A DNA stretch of 64,000 nt, from contig NZ_CP017074.1 in the NCBI RefSeq assembly GCF_001717465.1, forward strand, positions 1-64,000, given 5' to 3'. Each line of letters begins with the position of its first letter. Position 1 is the stretch's first letter. Of the stretch, positions 19,420 to 29,123 are shown one piece after another. Source of the DNA: Luteimonas sp. JM171. Its GTDB lineage: Bacteria; Pseudomonadota; Gammaproteobacteria; Xanthomonadales; Xanthomonadaceae. The notes under the pieces are model-generated. The model did no database searches, was not told the origin of the DNA, and worked only from the letters and a program-made list of their open reading frames with translations. The translations under genes and the position numbers were made by a program.

Positions 19420-20427
19420 TCAGAGCCGGCTGGCGATGGCCCTGGTGTAGTCCATGGTGCTGCCGCTGCCACCCAGGTCCGGGGTCAGCGAGTCCTTGGC
19501 CTCCAGCGTCGCCACGATGGCCTTGCGCAGGCGCTCGGCCTGGTCGGGCTTGCCGATGTGGTCGAGCATCTGCGCGGCGCCCAGCAGCAGCGCACCCGGG
19601 TTGGCCTTGCCCTGCCCGGCAATGTCCGGCGCGGTGCCGTGCACGGCCTCGAAGATCGCCACCTCGTGCCCGATGTTGGCGCCCGGGATCAGCCCAAGGC
19701 CGCCGATCAGGCCGGCGCACAGGTCCGAGATGATGTCGCCGAACAGGTTGGTGGTGACGATGATGTCGAACTGCTCCGGCCGCATCACCAGCTGCATGCA
19801 GCAGTTGTCCACGATCATCTCGTTGCACTCGATGTCCGGGTACTGCGCCGCCACCTCGCGCGCCACCTTCAGGAACAGGCCCGAGGTGGTCTTGAGGATG
19901 TTGGCCTTGTGCACCACGGTGACCTTCTTGCGGCCGGTGCTGCGGGCCAGCTCGAAGGCGTAACGCACGATCCGGTCCGAGCCCCTGCGGGTCACCTTCT
20001 GCACCAGGGTGGCGGTCTCGCCGTCCTCGGTGATGGCCTGCCCTTCGCCGATGTACGCGCCTTCGGTGTTCTCGCGCACCGTGATGACGTCCACGTCGCC
20101 GGGGAAGCGGGCCAGCGTATTGGGATACGACCGGGCCGGGCGCACGTTGGCGTACAGGTCGAAGTGCCGGCGCAGCGCCACGTTGATCGAGGAGAAACCC
20201 TCGCCCACCGGGGTGGTCAGCGGGCTCTTGAGCGCGACCTTGTTGCGGCGGATGGAATCCAGGGTGGCCGCGGGCAGCAGCTCGCCGTGCTTTTCCAGCG
20301 CGGCAAGGCCGGCGTCGGCGTCTTCGTAGCTCAGGCCAAGGTCCATGGCATCGAGCACGTGCAGGGTGGCATCCATGATTTCCGGGCCGATGCCGTCGCC
20401 GCGGATCACGGTGATCGTCTGGGACAT
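19420..20427 (-). CDS. NAD-dependent isocitrate dehydrogenase
   Basis: Oxidises isocitrate to 2-oxoglutarate in the TCA cycle. 335 residues of the short, eukaryotic IDH3-like isocitrate/isopropylmalate dehydrogenase family: RGDGIGPEIMDATLHVLDA at the N-terminus, substrate-phosphate loop SPLTTPVGEGFSSINVALR, RENTEGAYIGEG, metal-binding NLFGDIISDLCAGLIGG and cofactor loop EAVHGTAPDIAGQGKANP. Met23 of the open frame is the start because it directly precedes the conserved TITVIRGDG strand. A CATAAT -10-like box lies at 20493-20498. Confidence 0.9.
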   Translation of the reverse strand: MSQTITVIRGDGIGPEIMDATLHVLDAMDLGLSYEDADAGLAALEKHGELLPAATLDSIRRNKVALKSPLTTPVGEGFSSINVALRRHFDLYANVRPARSYPNTLARFPGDVDVITVRENTEGAYIGEGQAITEDGETATLVQKVTRRGSDRIVRYAFELARSTGRKKVTVVHKANILKTTSGLFLKVAREVAAQYPDIECNEMIVDNCCMQLVMRPEQFDIIVTTNLFGDIISDLCAGLIGGLGLIPGANIGHEVAIFEAVHGTAPDIAGQGKANPGALLLGAAQMLDHIGKPDQAERLRKAIVATLEAKDSLTPDLGGSGSTMDYTRAIASRL

Positions 20428-20589
20428 GTGGGGGTTTTCCGTACGTCGGGCGCCGCTCGATGCCGCGGCGCTGGGGCTCAATTCAGCCGCCAATTATGCC
20501 GGAACCCCCGGCCCGCTGCACCGTGGCCGCCCACCCGCGCCCCGCCGCGGCCCCTCCCGGAATGCCGGGAAAAGGCCGGTTCCTGCCGG

Positions 20590-20886
20590 TCAGGCGCCCT
20601 GCCCCGCGCCGCCGCCGAGCAGGGAATCGAGCTTGCCGGCCCGCTGCAGGGCGATCATGTCGTCGTAGCCGCCCACGTGGGTATCGCCGATGAAGATCTG
20701 GGGCACGCTGGTGCGGCCGGTGCGCTCCACCATCCGCTCGCGCTCGGCCGGGTCCAGGTCGATGCGCACCTCGTCCCACGTGAGCCCGCGCCCCTTGAGG
20801 AAATTCTTGGCGGCCACGCAGTACGCGCACACCGCGCTCGTGTACAGGGTGATCGGCGGCTGGCCGGCGGTCTGGGGGCTGTTCAA
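20590..20886 (-). CDS. grxC: Glutaredoxin 3
   Basis: A 98-residue thiol-disulfide oxidoreductase that reduces disulfides with glutathione. Active site CAYC in YTSAVCAYCVAAKNFL (usually CPYC), cis-Pro loop TSVPQIFIGD and GGYDDMIAL are conserved. The only suitable start is TTG at 20884-20886 (TTG AAC AGC), preceded by GGAG at six bases; the longer in-frame extension has no conserved sequence. Divergent from the M48 protease gene. Confidence 0.85.
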   Translation of the reverse strand: MNSPQTAGQPPITLYTSAVCAYCVAAKNFLKGRGLTWDEVRIDLDPAERERMVERTGRTSVPQIFIGDTHVGGYDDMIALQRAGKLDSLLGGGAGQGA

Positions 20887-21048
20887 GACGGACTCCGGAA
20901 AACTTTGCGAAGGGGGTGTTGTCCAAAGTGTGGGTGCGGCCGCCGGCATTTTCCAGCCCGCGGCTACACTGCGGCCGCCGGGGACGATTAACGGCGGATT
21001 CACGCCCCCGGCTTGGCCTGGCCCCATCCTCGTCCCATATTGATTGCG

Positions 21049-22731
21049 ATGCCACGGTTGACGAACCCGATGCGTTCATTCCTGCTCGCCGCCGCGCTTA
21101 CCCTGCTGTTCGCCGGCACCCACGCCGGCGCGCAGGAAAACCGGTTGCCCGATATCGGCTCGTCCGCCGGCACCGTGCTCAGCCCCGCCCGCCAGCAGGA
21201 ATACGGCGAAATGCTGCTGGCCCAGCTGCGGCACTACGAGCTGGTGCTGGAGGATCCGCTGATCGACAGCTGGCTGCGCACCACCGGCAACCGCCTGGCG
21301 GCGGCCAGCGACCAGCCGCGGCAATCCTTCACCTTCTTCATGATGCGCGATCGCTCGATCAACGCGTTCGCGACCCTTGGCGGCTACATCGGCGTGAACG
21401 TCGGCCTGGTCCTGACCGCCGAGAGCGAGGACGAGGTGGCGGCGGTCCTGGCCCACGAGATCGTCCACGTCACCCAGGACCATGTGCTGCGCAGCGTGGA
21501 GCGGGCCCAGCGCGACACGGTGCCCACGCTGCTGGCGATGCTCGGCGCGATTGCCCTGGCGTCCGCCTCCGACAGCTCTTCCTCGGGCGACGCCGGCATG
21601 GCGGCGATCGCCTCGATCCAGGGGTTGGCGATCCAGCGCCAGATCGACTACACGCGCTCCAATGAGTCCGAAGCGGACCGCATCGGCATGCGGACCCTGG
21701 CCCGCAGCGGCTATGACGTGCATGCGATGGCAAGCATGTTCGAACGCATGCAGGCGGTGTCCCGGATCAACCAGGGATCGGGCCGTGAACGCCTTCCCGA
21801 TTACCTCCGCACCCATCCCGTGACCACCACCCGGATCGCCGAGGCCCGCAGCCGGGCCGAACGGCTGGACTCCGGCAACAGCGTGGTGGCCACCACCTCC
21901 ACGCCCGACGCCGTGCTCCGGGAACGGGTGGCGGTGCCGTCTTCCAGCACCGCCGTGGCCCCGGCCGGGCGCATCAACAATCCGCTGCTCAACAATCCCC
22001 TGCTTCCCGGTGGGCTCGAACTGCCGGCGCTGGGGGCGGGCGAACCGGACCCCGCGGTGTTTGGCTGGGCGCGCGAACGGATGCGGGTGCTCAGCGCCAA
22101 CACCACCCGCCAGGCGGTTTCCGAATATGAGGCCATGGCCCGGGCGGAGCCGCTTGACGCCGCGCAGCGCTACGGCCTGGCACTGGCCCGCATGCGTGCC
22201 GGCGAGGCCGAGCGGGCCGCGACCGGGTTCGCGGAGCTTCTCCAGGACCGCCCGGGCGATGTCTGGCTGGAGCTGGGCCTGGCCGAATCCCTGGCCCGTG
22301 CGGGACGGCATGCCGAGGCCGATGCCCGGTTCGAGTCCCTGGCCATGCGCTTGCCCACCGACCGCGCCGTGGCGCTCACCTATGCGGGCGTATTGGTCGA
22401 GCGCAACACCCCGGAAGCGGGCGCCCGCGCCCAGTCACTGCTCAGGCCGCTGATGCGCTCCTCCAAGGACGATCCGGTTTTCCAGCGCACCTTCGCCCGC
22501 GTGAGCGAGATCGCCGGCGACACCGTGCGCGCTGGCGAAGCCTGGGCCGAGGCGGCGCTGCTCAGCGGGCGCGCGGAGCAGGCGCTGGTGCAGCTCAACA
22601 CCCTGCGCCGCCGCGAGGACCTGGACTATTACGCACGCTCGCGCATCGACGCCCGGATCGCCGCCATCACCCCGATGGTGCTGGAGCTGCGCCGGCAGGG
22701 GATCCGCGACGAGGACCTCCGGCGCCAGTGA
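21049..22731 (+). CDS. bepA: BepA-like M48 family metalloprotease with TPR domain
   Basis: Periplasmic zinc protease/chaperone for outer-membrane protein assembly. 560 residues: signal peptide ending THAGAQ, zinc motif HEIVH (136-140) with NESEADRIG supplying the third ligand, then a C-terminal TPR-like helical region from about 340. Longer than E. coli BepA (487 aa). A long loop at about 265-325 contains tandem NNPLLNNPLLPGG. Start at ATG 21049; ATG 21070 is also possible. It stands alone before the pho genes. Confidence 0.88.
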   Translation: MPRLTNPMRSFLLAAALTLLFAGTHAGAQENRLPDIGSSAGTVLSPARQQEYGEMLLAQLRHYELVLEDPLIDSWLRTTGNRLAAASDQPRQSFTFFMMRDRSINAFATLGGYIGVNVGLVLTAESEDEVAAVLAHEIVHVTQDHVLRSVERAQRDTVPTLLAMLGAIALASASDSSSSGDAGMAAIASIQGLAIQRQIDYTRSNESEADRIGMRTLARSGYDVHAMASMFERMQAVSRINQGSGRERLPDYLRTHPVTTTRIAEARSRAERLDSGNSVVATTSTPDAVLRERVAVPSSSTAVAPAGRINNPLLNNPLLPGGLELPALGAGEPDPAVFGWARERMRVLSANTTRQAVSEYEAMARAEPLDAAQRYGLALARMRAGEAERAATGFAELLQDRPGDVWLELGLAESLARAGRHAEADARFESLAMRLPTDRAVALTYAGVLVERNTPEAGARAQSLLRPLMRSSKDDPVFQRTFARVSEIAGDTVRAGEAWAEAALLSGRAEQALVQLNTLRRREDLDYYARSRIDARIAAITPMVLELRRQGIRDEDLRRQ

Positions 22732-22742
22732 GTCCGTCCCGC

Positions 22743-22771
22743 CTGTCATGATGTGGTCACAAATCTGTCGT
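22743..22771 (+). promoter_or_regulatory. Pho box (three PhoB half-sites) before phoB
   Basis: Three 7-mers, CTGTCAT, TGGTCAC and CTGTCGT, lie exactly 11 bases apart (7 plus 4), matching the tandem PhoB repeat consensus CTGTCAT-N4. The array starts 12 bases after the bepA stop and ends 40 bases before phoB. A TAATGC stretch just after it can serve as -10. This implies autoregulation of phoBR-ppk-ppx. Confidence 0.85.
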
Positions 22772-22811
22772 CTAATGCCCATCAACGGCTGAACAGGCAG
22801 GTTTTTCTTTC

Positions 22812-23501
22812 ATGCAGAAGCGGATCCTGATCGTCGACGACGAACCCGCCATCCGCGAAATGGTGGCATTCGCTCTGCGCAAGGGCGAGTACGAACCCGT
22901 CCACGCAGGCGATGCTCGCGAGGCGCAGTCGGCCATCGCGGACCAGGTCCCGGACCTGATTCTCCTGGACTGGATGCTGCCTGGCACGAGCGGGCTGGAG
23001 CTTGCGCGGCGCTGGCGGCGCGAAGACCTCACCCGCGAGATCCCGATCATCATGCTCACCGCCCGTGGCGAGGAAGACGATCGCGTGGGCGGCCTGGAGG
23101 CCGGCGTGGACGATTACGTGGTCAAGCCGTTCTCCGCCCGCGAACTGCTGGCCCGCATCCGCGCGGTGCTGCGCCGCTCGCGCGAGGACGACGAGGACGG
23201 CAGCGTCGCCCTGGGCGGCCTGCGCATCGATGGCGCGGCGCACCGCGTGTTCGCCAACGAGGAGCCGATCAACATCGGCCCCACGGAATTCCGCCTCCTG
23301 CATTTCTTCATGACCCATCCCGAGCGGGTCTACTCCCGGTCCCAGCTGCTCGACCAGGTCTGGGGCGGGAGCGTGTACGTGGAGGAGCGCACGGTGGACG
23401 TGCATATCCGGCGCCTGCGCAAGGCCCTGGAGCCTTCCGGGCTGGACGCCATGGTCCAGACCGTGCGCGGCGCCGGCTACCGCTTTTCCACGGCCGTGTG
23501 A
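22812..23501 (+). CDS. phoB: Phosphate regulon response regulator PhoB
   Basis: OmpR/PhoB-type transcription factor of 229 residues. Receiver domain 1-120 with acidic pair DDE (9-11), phospho-acceptor Asp53 ([10 protein letters not shown]), Thr in MLTARGEE and Lys in [10 protein letters not shown]; then the winged-helix DNA-binding domain ([48 protein letters not shown]). It activates phosphate-starvation genes at Pho boxes; one lies directly upstream. First gene of phoB-phoR-ppk-ppx. Confidence 0.96.
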   Translation: MQKRILIVDDEPAIREMVAFALRKGEYEPVHAGDAREAQSAIADQVPDLILLDWMLPGTSGLELARRWRREDLTREIPIIMLTARGEEDDRVGGLEAGVDDYVVKPFSARELLARIRAVLRRSREDDEDGSVALGGLRIDGAAHRVFANEEPINIGPTEFRLLHFFMTHPERVYSRSQLLDQVWGGSVYVEERTVDVHIRRLRKALEPSGLDAMVQTVRGAGYRFSTAV

Positions 23502-23528
23502 CCGGGCGCGGGGGCTAGACTGGTGGCG

Positions 23529-24851
23529 ATGTCCGTCCCCGCCAACAGCCGCTGGAACCGGCTCCTGGCCCGGCCCGCACTGGTGCTGGGCGCGGCCGCG
23601 CTGATCGGCTTCCTGCTGGGCCATCCGTGGCCAGCCGTGGCTATCGCCGCCATGGCCCTGGTCGGCTGGCAGCAGCTGCGCCTGCGGCGCCTGGTGCAGC
23701 GCCTCTCCTCGCGCCAGCGGATCACCCTGGGTTCGGGCAACGACGCCTGGGCGGACCTTGGCCAGCTGCTGCACCGCAGCCAGGAGGAAACGCGCCACCG
23801 CGCCCAGCGGCTGGTGGAAATGCTCCGTGCCTATCGTGCCGCGGCCGCTGCCCTGCCCGACGCCGTGGTGGTGCTGGAACGCGACACGCAGAGGGTGCAG
23901 TGGTTCAACGAGGCCGCCGGCCACCTGCTCGGCCTGCACTACCCCGAAGATACGCAGGCCCTGCTCGCCGAGCGCCTGCGCCCGTTGCCCGTTGCGCACT
24001 GGATGGCCAATGCGCGCAACCCGGAAGCGCTTTTGGACGTCCCCTCGCCCGTCAACCCGGCCGTTCGGCTGAGCCTGCGCCTGATACCCTATTCCGACCA
24101 GTTCTGGCTGCTGGTGGCGCGCGATGTGACCAAGCTGATGCACCTGGAACACATCCGTCGCGACTTCGTCGCCAACGTCTCGCACGAGCTGCGCACGCCA
24201 TTGACGGTGATCCACGGCTACCTGGAAATGCTGGACCCTGCGGAGCAGCCTGACTGGGCCCCGATCCTCGTGGAAATGCGCCGCCAGTCGCAGCGCATGA
24301 CCCAGCTGGTCGAGGACCTGCTGACGCTTTCGAGGCTGGAGTCCCAGGATTCGATCAACGACGAAGTCGTGGCGATGGACTCGACCCTGGCCACGCTGCG
24401 CCGCGAGGCCGAGGCTCTGGGCAAGGGCCGGCACGTGGTCACGGTGGAAGACCGCGCCGGGGTGGACCTGCTGGGGTCCCCACGCGAGCTGCACAGCGCA
24501 TTTTCCAATCTGGTCTCCAATGCGGTGCGGTACACGCCGGAAGGCGGGAGCATCGCCATCGTGTTCGAACTGGACCAGGACGGCGAAGCCATGCTTTCAG
24601 TGCGCGACTCGGGCTACGGCATTCCCGAATCCCACCTGCCCCGGCTCACGGAGCGCTTCTACCGGGTATCGACCAGCCGCTCACGCGAATCGGGCGGCAC
24701 CGGGCTGGGGCTGGCCATCGTCAAGCACGTGTTGCAGCTGCACCAGGCGCGGCTGGAAGTGACCAGTGAAGTGGGCCAGGGCAGCACCTTCACCTGCCGG
24801 TTCCCGGCCGGTCGCTGCGTCGCCCGCGCGGCGGAGGAGGATGCGCAGTGA
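23529..24851 (+). CDS. phoR: Phosphate regulon sensor histidine kinase PhoR
   Basis: Membrane-bound sensor kinase for PhoB, 440 residues from ATG 23529 (a GTG at 23523 is in frame). Short N-terminal hydrophobic pair (LVLGAAALIGFLLGHPWPAVAIAAMALVG), PAS-like region, HisKA motif NVSHELRTPLTVIHGYLEML, and HATPase boxes (NLVSNAVRYTPEGG, SVRDSGYGIP, GGTGLGLAIVKHV). No large periplasmic loop, typical of PhoR, which senses through the Pst/PhoU system. The stop overlaps the ppk GTG start. Confidence 0.95.
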   Translation: MSVPANSRWNRLLARPALVLGAAALIGFLLGHPWPAVAIAAMALVGWQQLRLRRLVQRLSSRQRITLGSGNDAWADLGQLLHRSQEETRHRAQRLVEMLRAYRAAAAALPDAVVVLERDTQRVQWFNEAAGHLLGLHYPEDTQALLAERLRPLPVAHWMANARNPEALLDVPSPVNPAVRLSLRLIPYSDQFWLLVARDVTKLMHLEHIRRDFVANVSHELRTPLTVIHGYLEMLDPAEQPDWAPILVEMRRQSQRMTQLVEDLLTLSRLESQDSINDEVVAMDSTLATLRREAEALGKGRHVVTVEDRAGVDLLGSPRELHSAFSNLVSNAVRYTPEGGSIAIVFELDQDGEAMLSVRDSGYGIPESHLPRLTERFYRVSTSRSRESGGTGLGLAIVKHVLQLHQARLEVTSEVGQGSTFTCRFPAGRCVARAAEEDAQ

Positions 24852-26986
24852 GCGGGCCGGCGCACAGGGCATCGGCGCGGGGCAGCCGCCGGGTACGGGC
24901 GGGATCGGAACCGGGAACCGAGGAGCAGCCGCGGGACCCCTTGGCCGATCCGTCGCTTTACCTCAACCGCGAACTCTCCCAGCTTGAATTCAATTTCAGG
25001 GTCCTGGCCCAGGCACAGGACCCTTCAGTGCCGCTGCTTGAGCGCCTGCGCTTCCTGTGCATCTCCTGCACCAACCTGGACGAGTTCTTCGAGATCCGGG
25101 TGGCGGCGGTGCGCCACGCGGTGGAATACGGGCTGCCCGCGGCGGCCGACGGCCGGGCGCCGGCCACGGCCCTGCGCGAGATCCACAAGCGCGCCTCGGA
25201 CCTGGTCGCGGGGCAATACGAATGCTGGAACCGCGACCTGCGGCCCGCGCTGGCCGAAGCCGGCATCCGGATCATCGGCCGGGCCGACTGGACCGCCCGC
25301 CACAAGCGCTGGCTGCGGGCGTACTTCCACAACGAGGTCATGCCGGTGCTCTCACCGGTGGGCCTGGATCCGGCCCACCCGTTCCCGCGGATCCTCAACA
25401 AATCGCTCAACGTGGTGGTGGTGCTCAGCGGCCGCGATGCGTTCGGCCGCGTGGGCAACCTGGCGATCGTGCGCGCCCCGCGCTCGCTGCCGCGCATCAT
25501 CCAGCTGCCCCCGCACGTGTCGGGGGGCGAGCATGATTTCGTGTTCCTGTCAGCGGTGCTGTCGGAATTCGTGCACGAGCTGTTCCCCGGCATGACCGTC
25601 AAGGGCGCCTACCAGTTCCGGGTGACCCGGAACTCGGAGCTGGTGATGGACGAGGAGGAGGTCGAGAATCTCGCCATGGCCCTGCGCGACGAGCTTGCAG
25701 GGCGCGGCTACCAGCGCCCCATCCGGCTGGAGATCGCCGCCGACTGCCCGCGCCCCATCGTCCGCACCCTGTTGCAGAACTTCGACCTGCCCGACAACGC
25801 GGTGTACCGCATCGATGGCCCGGTGAACCTTAGCCGGGTGATCCAGGTGTACGACCTGGTGCAGGAGCCGGACCTGAAGTACCCGGCGTTCCAGCCGCGC
25901 CAGCTGCCGGGCAGCGACGCCATGTTCGAGCTGATCTCTCACGGCGATGTGCTGCTGCACCATCCCTTTGATGCCTTTACCCCGGTGCTCGAGCTGGTGC
26001 GCCAGGCCGCCGAGGACCCCAACGTCCTGGCCATCAAGCAGACCCTCTACCGCACCGGAAAGGACTCTCCGCTGGTCGAGCACCTCGTCCAGGCGGCACG
26101 CAACGGCAAGGATGTGACCGTGGTGGTCGAGCTCCTGGCCCGCTTCGACGAGGAAGCGAACCTCGGGCTGGCCGGCCGCCTGCAGGAGGCCGGCGTGCAG
26201 GTGGTTTATGGCGTGGTCGGCTTCAAGACCCACGCCAAGATGATGCTGATCGTGCGCCGGGAAGGCCGCCGCCTGCGCCGCTACGTGCATATCGGCACCG
26301 GCAACTACCATCCCGGCAATGCGCGCGCCTACACCGACCTGGGGCTGATGACCGCGCATCCGGGCATCGGCAGCGACATGCACCAGATCTTCATGCAGCT
26401 CTCGGGCCTGGCGCCGGCGATCGAACTCAACCACCTGCTGCAGTCGCCCTTCAGCCTGCACCCGGGCGTGCTGGCGCGCATCGAGCGGGAGGCCGCGCAT
26501 GCACTTGCCGGGCGCCCCGCGCGCATCGTGGCCAAGATGAACGCCCTCAACGAGCCGCAGGTGATCCGCGCCCTGTACGCCGCCTCGCAGGCGGGCGTGC
26601 GGATCGACCTGTTCGTGCGCGGCGCCTGCACCCTTTGCCCGCAGGTGCCGGGGGTCTCGGAGAACATCCGGGTGTTCTCGATCGTCGGCCGCTTCCTTGA
26701 GCACCACCGGGTGTACTGGTTCGGCAACGACGGGCGCCCGGAGCTGTTTGGCGCCAGCGCCGACTGGCTGGAGCGCAACCTGCTGCGCCGGGTCGAGACG
26801 GCATTCCCGATCCTTGATCCCGCCGTGGGCCGGCGCGTGCATGCCGAGGTGCTGGACAACTACCTGGCCGACAACGTCGACGCGTGGGAGCTGCAGCCCG
26901 ATGGCAGCTATGAGCGGCGCACGCCCGGCGATGGCGAAGAGCCGCATTCGGCGCAGATGTGGCTGCTGGCGAGGCTGTGCGGATGA
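24848..26986 (+). CDS. ppk1: Polyphosphate kinase 1
   Basis: Makes long-chain polyphosphate from ATP, reversibly. 712 residues: N domain (LYLNRELSQLEFNFRVLAQA), phospholipase-D-like C domains with catalytic His in FKTHAKMMLIVRREG and second His in GRFLEHHRVYWFGN, plus HIGTGNYHPGNARAYTDLGL. The GTG start overlaps the phoR stop (GTGA), so translation is coupled. The first 30 residues are Arg/Gly/Pro-rich and not part of the conserved fold. Placing it behind phoBR puts polyphosphate storage under phosphate control. Confidence 0.96.
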   Translation: MSGPAHRASARGSRRVRAGSEPGTEEQPRDPLADPSLYLNRELSQLEFNFRVLAQAQDPSVPLLERLRFLCISCTNLDEFFEIRVAAVRHAVEYGLPAAADGRAPATALREIHKRASDLVAGQYECWNRDLRPALAEAGIRIIGRADWTARHKRWLRAYFHNEVMPVLSPVGLDPAHPFPRILNKSLNVVVVLSGRDAFGRVGNLAIVRAPRSLPRIIQLPPHVSGGEHDFVFLSAVLSEFVHELFPGMTVKGAYQFRVTRNSELVMDEEEVENLAMALRDELAGRGYQRPIRLEIAADCPRPIVRTLLQNFDLPDNAVYRIDGPVNLSRVIQVYDLVQEPDLKYPAFQPRQLPGSDAMFELISHGDVLLHHPFDAFTPVLELVRQAAEDPNVLAIKQTLYRTGKDSPLVEHLVQAARNGKDVTVVVELLARFDEEANLGLAGRLQEAGVQVVYGVVGFKTHAKMMLIVRREGRRLRRYVHIGTGNYHPGNARAYTDLGLMTAHPGIGSDMHQIFMQLSGLAPAIELNHLLQSPFSLHPGVLARIEREAAHALAGRPARIVAKMNALNEPQVIRALYAASQAGVRIDLFVRGACTLCPQVPGVSENIRVFSIVGRFLEHHRVYWFGNDGRPELFGASADWLERNLLRRVETAFPILDPAVGRRVHAEVLDNYLADNVDAWELQPDGSYERRTPGDGEEPHSAQMWLLARLCG

Positions 26987-28524
26987 AAACGACAACCCCT
27001 TCGCTGACCCTGCCCGGCGCGATCGCCGGCTCCATCCACGACGGCGACACCCTCGCCGCGATCGACATGGGGTCCAACAGCTTCCACATGATCGTCGTGC
27101 GGGTGACCCTGGGACAGCTGCGCGTGGTGGACCGCCTGCGGGAAACCGTGCGGCTGGGGGAAGGCCTCTACGGCCGGGGCAAGCTCGATCCCCAGGTGCG
27201 CGATCGTGCCCTGGGATGCCTGTCGCGCTTCGGCCAGCGCATCCGCAAGCTGCCGGCCCGGCATGTGCGGGCGCTGGCCACCAACGCGGTCCGGCAGATG
27301 GCCTCGCCGCGGGATTTCCTGATCCCGGCCGAGGAAGCGCTGGGCCATGCCATCGAAGTGATTGCGGGCCGCGAGGAAGCGCGCCTGGTGTACCAGGGGG
27401 TGGCGCACGTGCAGCCGCCCAAGCGCGGCCAGCGCCGGCTGGTGATCGACATCGGCGGCGGCTCCACGGAGTGCATCATCGGCACCGGCCTGGACCCGCT
27501 GATGCGCGAGAGCCTGCAGGTGGGCTGCATCTCGAGCACGCGCCGGTTCTTCCCCAGCGGCAAGCTCACGCGGCAGAAGTGGCAGGCGGCGTTCCATGAG
27601 GTCGCCGGCCAGTACCAGCAGTTCGCCAGCAGCTACCGCAACCTCGGATGGCACGAAACCATTGGCTCGTCCGGCACCAACAAGGCCATCGGCGCCATCT
27701 TGGCGGCCATGGGCCTGACCAAGGGCGGGGTGACTGCCGAAGCGCTCCCGCAGCTGCGCGCACGCATGCTCGAGGCCAGCCACATCGATGAGATCGACCT
27801 GCCGGGCCTGACCGATGAGCGCCGCCCGGTGATTGCCGGCGGCGTGCTGGCCCTGGAGGCGGCTTTCGCCGTGCTGGGCATCGAGCGCATGGCCATCAGC
27901 AAGGCGGCGATGCGCGAGGGCGTACTGTACGACATGCTCGGCCGCGGCAGCGAGCACGATCCGCGCGAAGCGGCGATCCAGGCGCTCACCCAGCGCTATG
28001 GGATCGACGAATCGCAGGCGGCGCGGGTACACGCCACGGCGCTGCGGCTGTTCGACCAGGTGGCCGGGGACTGGGAGCTTGGCGATGACGACCGGCTGAT
28101 GCTCGGCTGGGCCGCGCGCCTGCACGAGATCGGCCTGACCATCGCCCACAGCCAGCATCATGTCCACGGCACGTACATCCTCGCCCACTCCGACATTCCC
28201 GGCTTCTCGGTGCAGGAGCAGCGCTTCCTCGCCGCGCTGGTGCGCACCCACCGGCGCAAGGTGCCGGCCGATGCGTTCGACGCCCTTCCCGAGCGCCTGC
28301 TGCGGCCTGCCAAGCGCCTGAGCGCGCTGCTGCGGCTGGCCGCCCTGCTCCACCATGCCGGCGAGGACGAGCCGATGCCGGTGCCCAGGCTGGCCGCGCG
28401 TGGCAGCGTCCTGGGCCTGCACATGGACCCGGACTGGCTCGAGGCCCACCCGCTGCTGCGGGCGGACCTGGAGGGCGAGCCGGACGACATGGCAGGGCTG
28501 GGGATCGAGTTGCGCCTGGAATGA
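26983..28524 (+). CDS. ppx: Exopolyphosphatase / pppGpp phosphohydrolase
   Basis: Degrades polyphosphate from its ends and may hydrolyse pppGpp. 513 residues of the ASKHA fold: phosphate-1 loop AAIDMGSNSFHMIV, phosphate-2 loop VIDIGGGSTECIIG, SSGTNKAIG, and a C-terminal HD-like region (MLGWAARLHEIGLTIAHSQHHVHGTYIL). The ATG overlaps the ppk stop (ATGA), giving a fully coupled ppk-ppx pair with opposite activities. Confidence 0.95.
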   Translation: MKTTTPSLTLPGAIAGSIHDGDTLAAIDMGSNSFHMIVVRVTLGQLRVVDRLRETVRLGEGLYGRGKLDPQVRDRALGCLSRFGQRIRKLPARHVRALATNAVRQMASPRDFLIPAEEALGHAIEVIAGREEARLVYQGVAHVQPPKRGQRRLVIDIGGGSTECIIGTGLDPLMRESLQVGCISSTRRFFPSGKLTRQKWQAAFHEVAGQYQQFASSYRNLGWHETIGSSGTNKAIGAILAAMGLTKGGVTAEALPQLRARMLEASHIDEIDLPGLTDERRPVIAGGVLALEAAFAVLGIERMAISKAAMREGVLYDMLGRGSEHDPREAAIQALTQRYGIDESQAARVHATALRLFDQVAGDWELGDDDRLMLGWAARLHEIGLTIAHSQHHVHGTYILAHSDIPGFSVQEQRFLAALVRTHRRKVPADAFDALPERLLRPAKRLSALLRLAALLHHAGEDEPMPVPRLAARGSVLGLHMDPDWLEAHPLLRADLEGEPDDMAGLGIELRLE

Positions 28525-28599
28525 ACCCCGTCCAGGCGCCTGAACGTGCCCGGCGCCCGTAGTATTCTCGCGGCAGACCGCCGTCGCCGAGGAGTCCGC

Positions 28600-29079
28600 A
28601 TGAAGCACCTTTCCCTTGCCGCGCTGCTGGCCGTGGCCGCCGCGCTCGTCGCCTGCACCAGCAGCGGGCCGGTGCGACGGGTGTCGGAACCGGCGGCGAG
28701 CATCCAGCAGCTCACCGTGGACGAACAGGGCAACTGGAGCGTGGACCTGCGGCTGCAGAACTACAGCAGCATCGCCATGCGCTTTGACGCCATCGCGCTT
28801 GAGCTTGCGGTCGACGGCACCGCCGCCGGCACCCTGCAAGCCACCCCGGCGCTCGAAGTGGCCCGGGAGTCGGCCGACCGCGTGAGCATCGCGCTGGTGC
28901 CCAGTGCCGAGGCGAGGTTGCTGCTGGCCAATGCGCTGGCGTCGGGACGCGGCACCGGCTACCGGCTCGAGGGCACCCTCACCGCGGCGCCGACCGACCG
29001 CGGCAGCGCACGCGATTACGCGGTGACCCGCGACGGCACGCTCAGCCCGATGCCCGGTCTGCCCGGCGTGCTGCGCTGA
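28600..29079 (+). CDS. LEA14-like lipoprotein
   Basis: A 159-residue predicted lipoprotein: MKHLSLAALLAVAAALVAC with lipobox ALVAC. The mature part (LTVDEQGNWSVDLRLQNYSSIAMRFDAIALELAVDG) looks like one LEA2/WHy-type beta-sandwich repeat, known in stress-related periplasmic proteins; this is a family-level guess. ATG 28600 is preceded by GAGGAG. Function unknown. It lies between ppx and an acyl-CoA dehydrogenase gene, all in one direction. Confidence 0.75.
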   Translation: MKHLSLAALLAVAAALVACTSSGPVRRVSEPAASIQQLTVDEQGNWSVDLRLQNYSSIAMRFDAIALELAVDGTAAGTLQATPALEVARESADRVSIALVPSAEARLLLANALASGRGTGYRLEGTLTAAPTDRGSARDYAVTRDGTLSPMPGLPGVLR

Positions 29080-29123
29080 GCGCCGCCCGGCATCCACTCT
29101 TCCCCTTTTCCAATGGAATGACC

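Noticed and set aside
22782..24494. A 570-codon open frame antisense to phoB-phoR
   Set aside because: It mirrors the codon structure of two well-recognised genes and has no recognisable domain.
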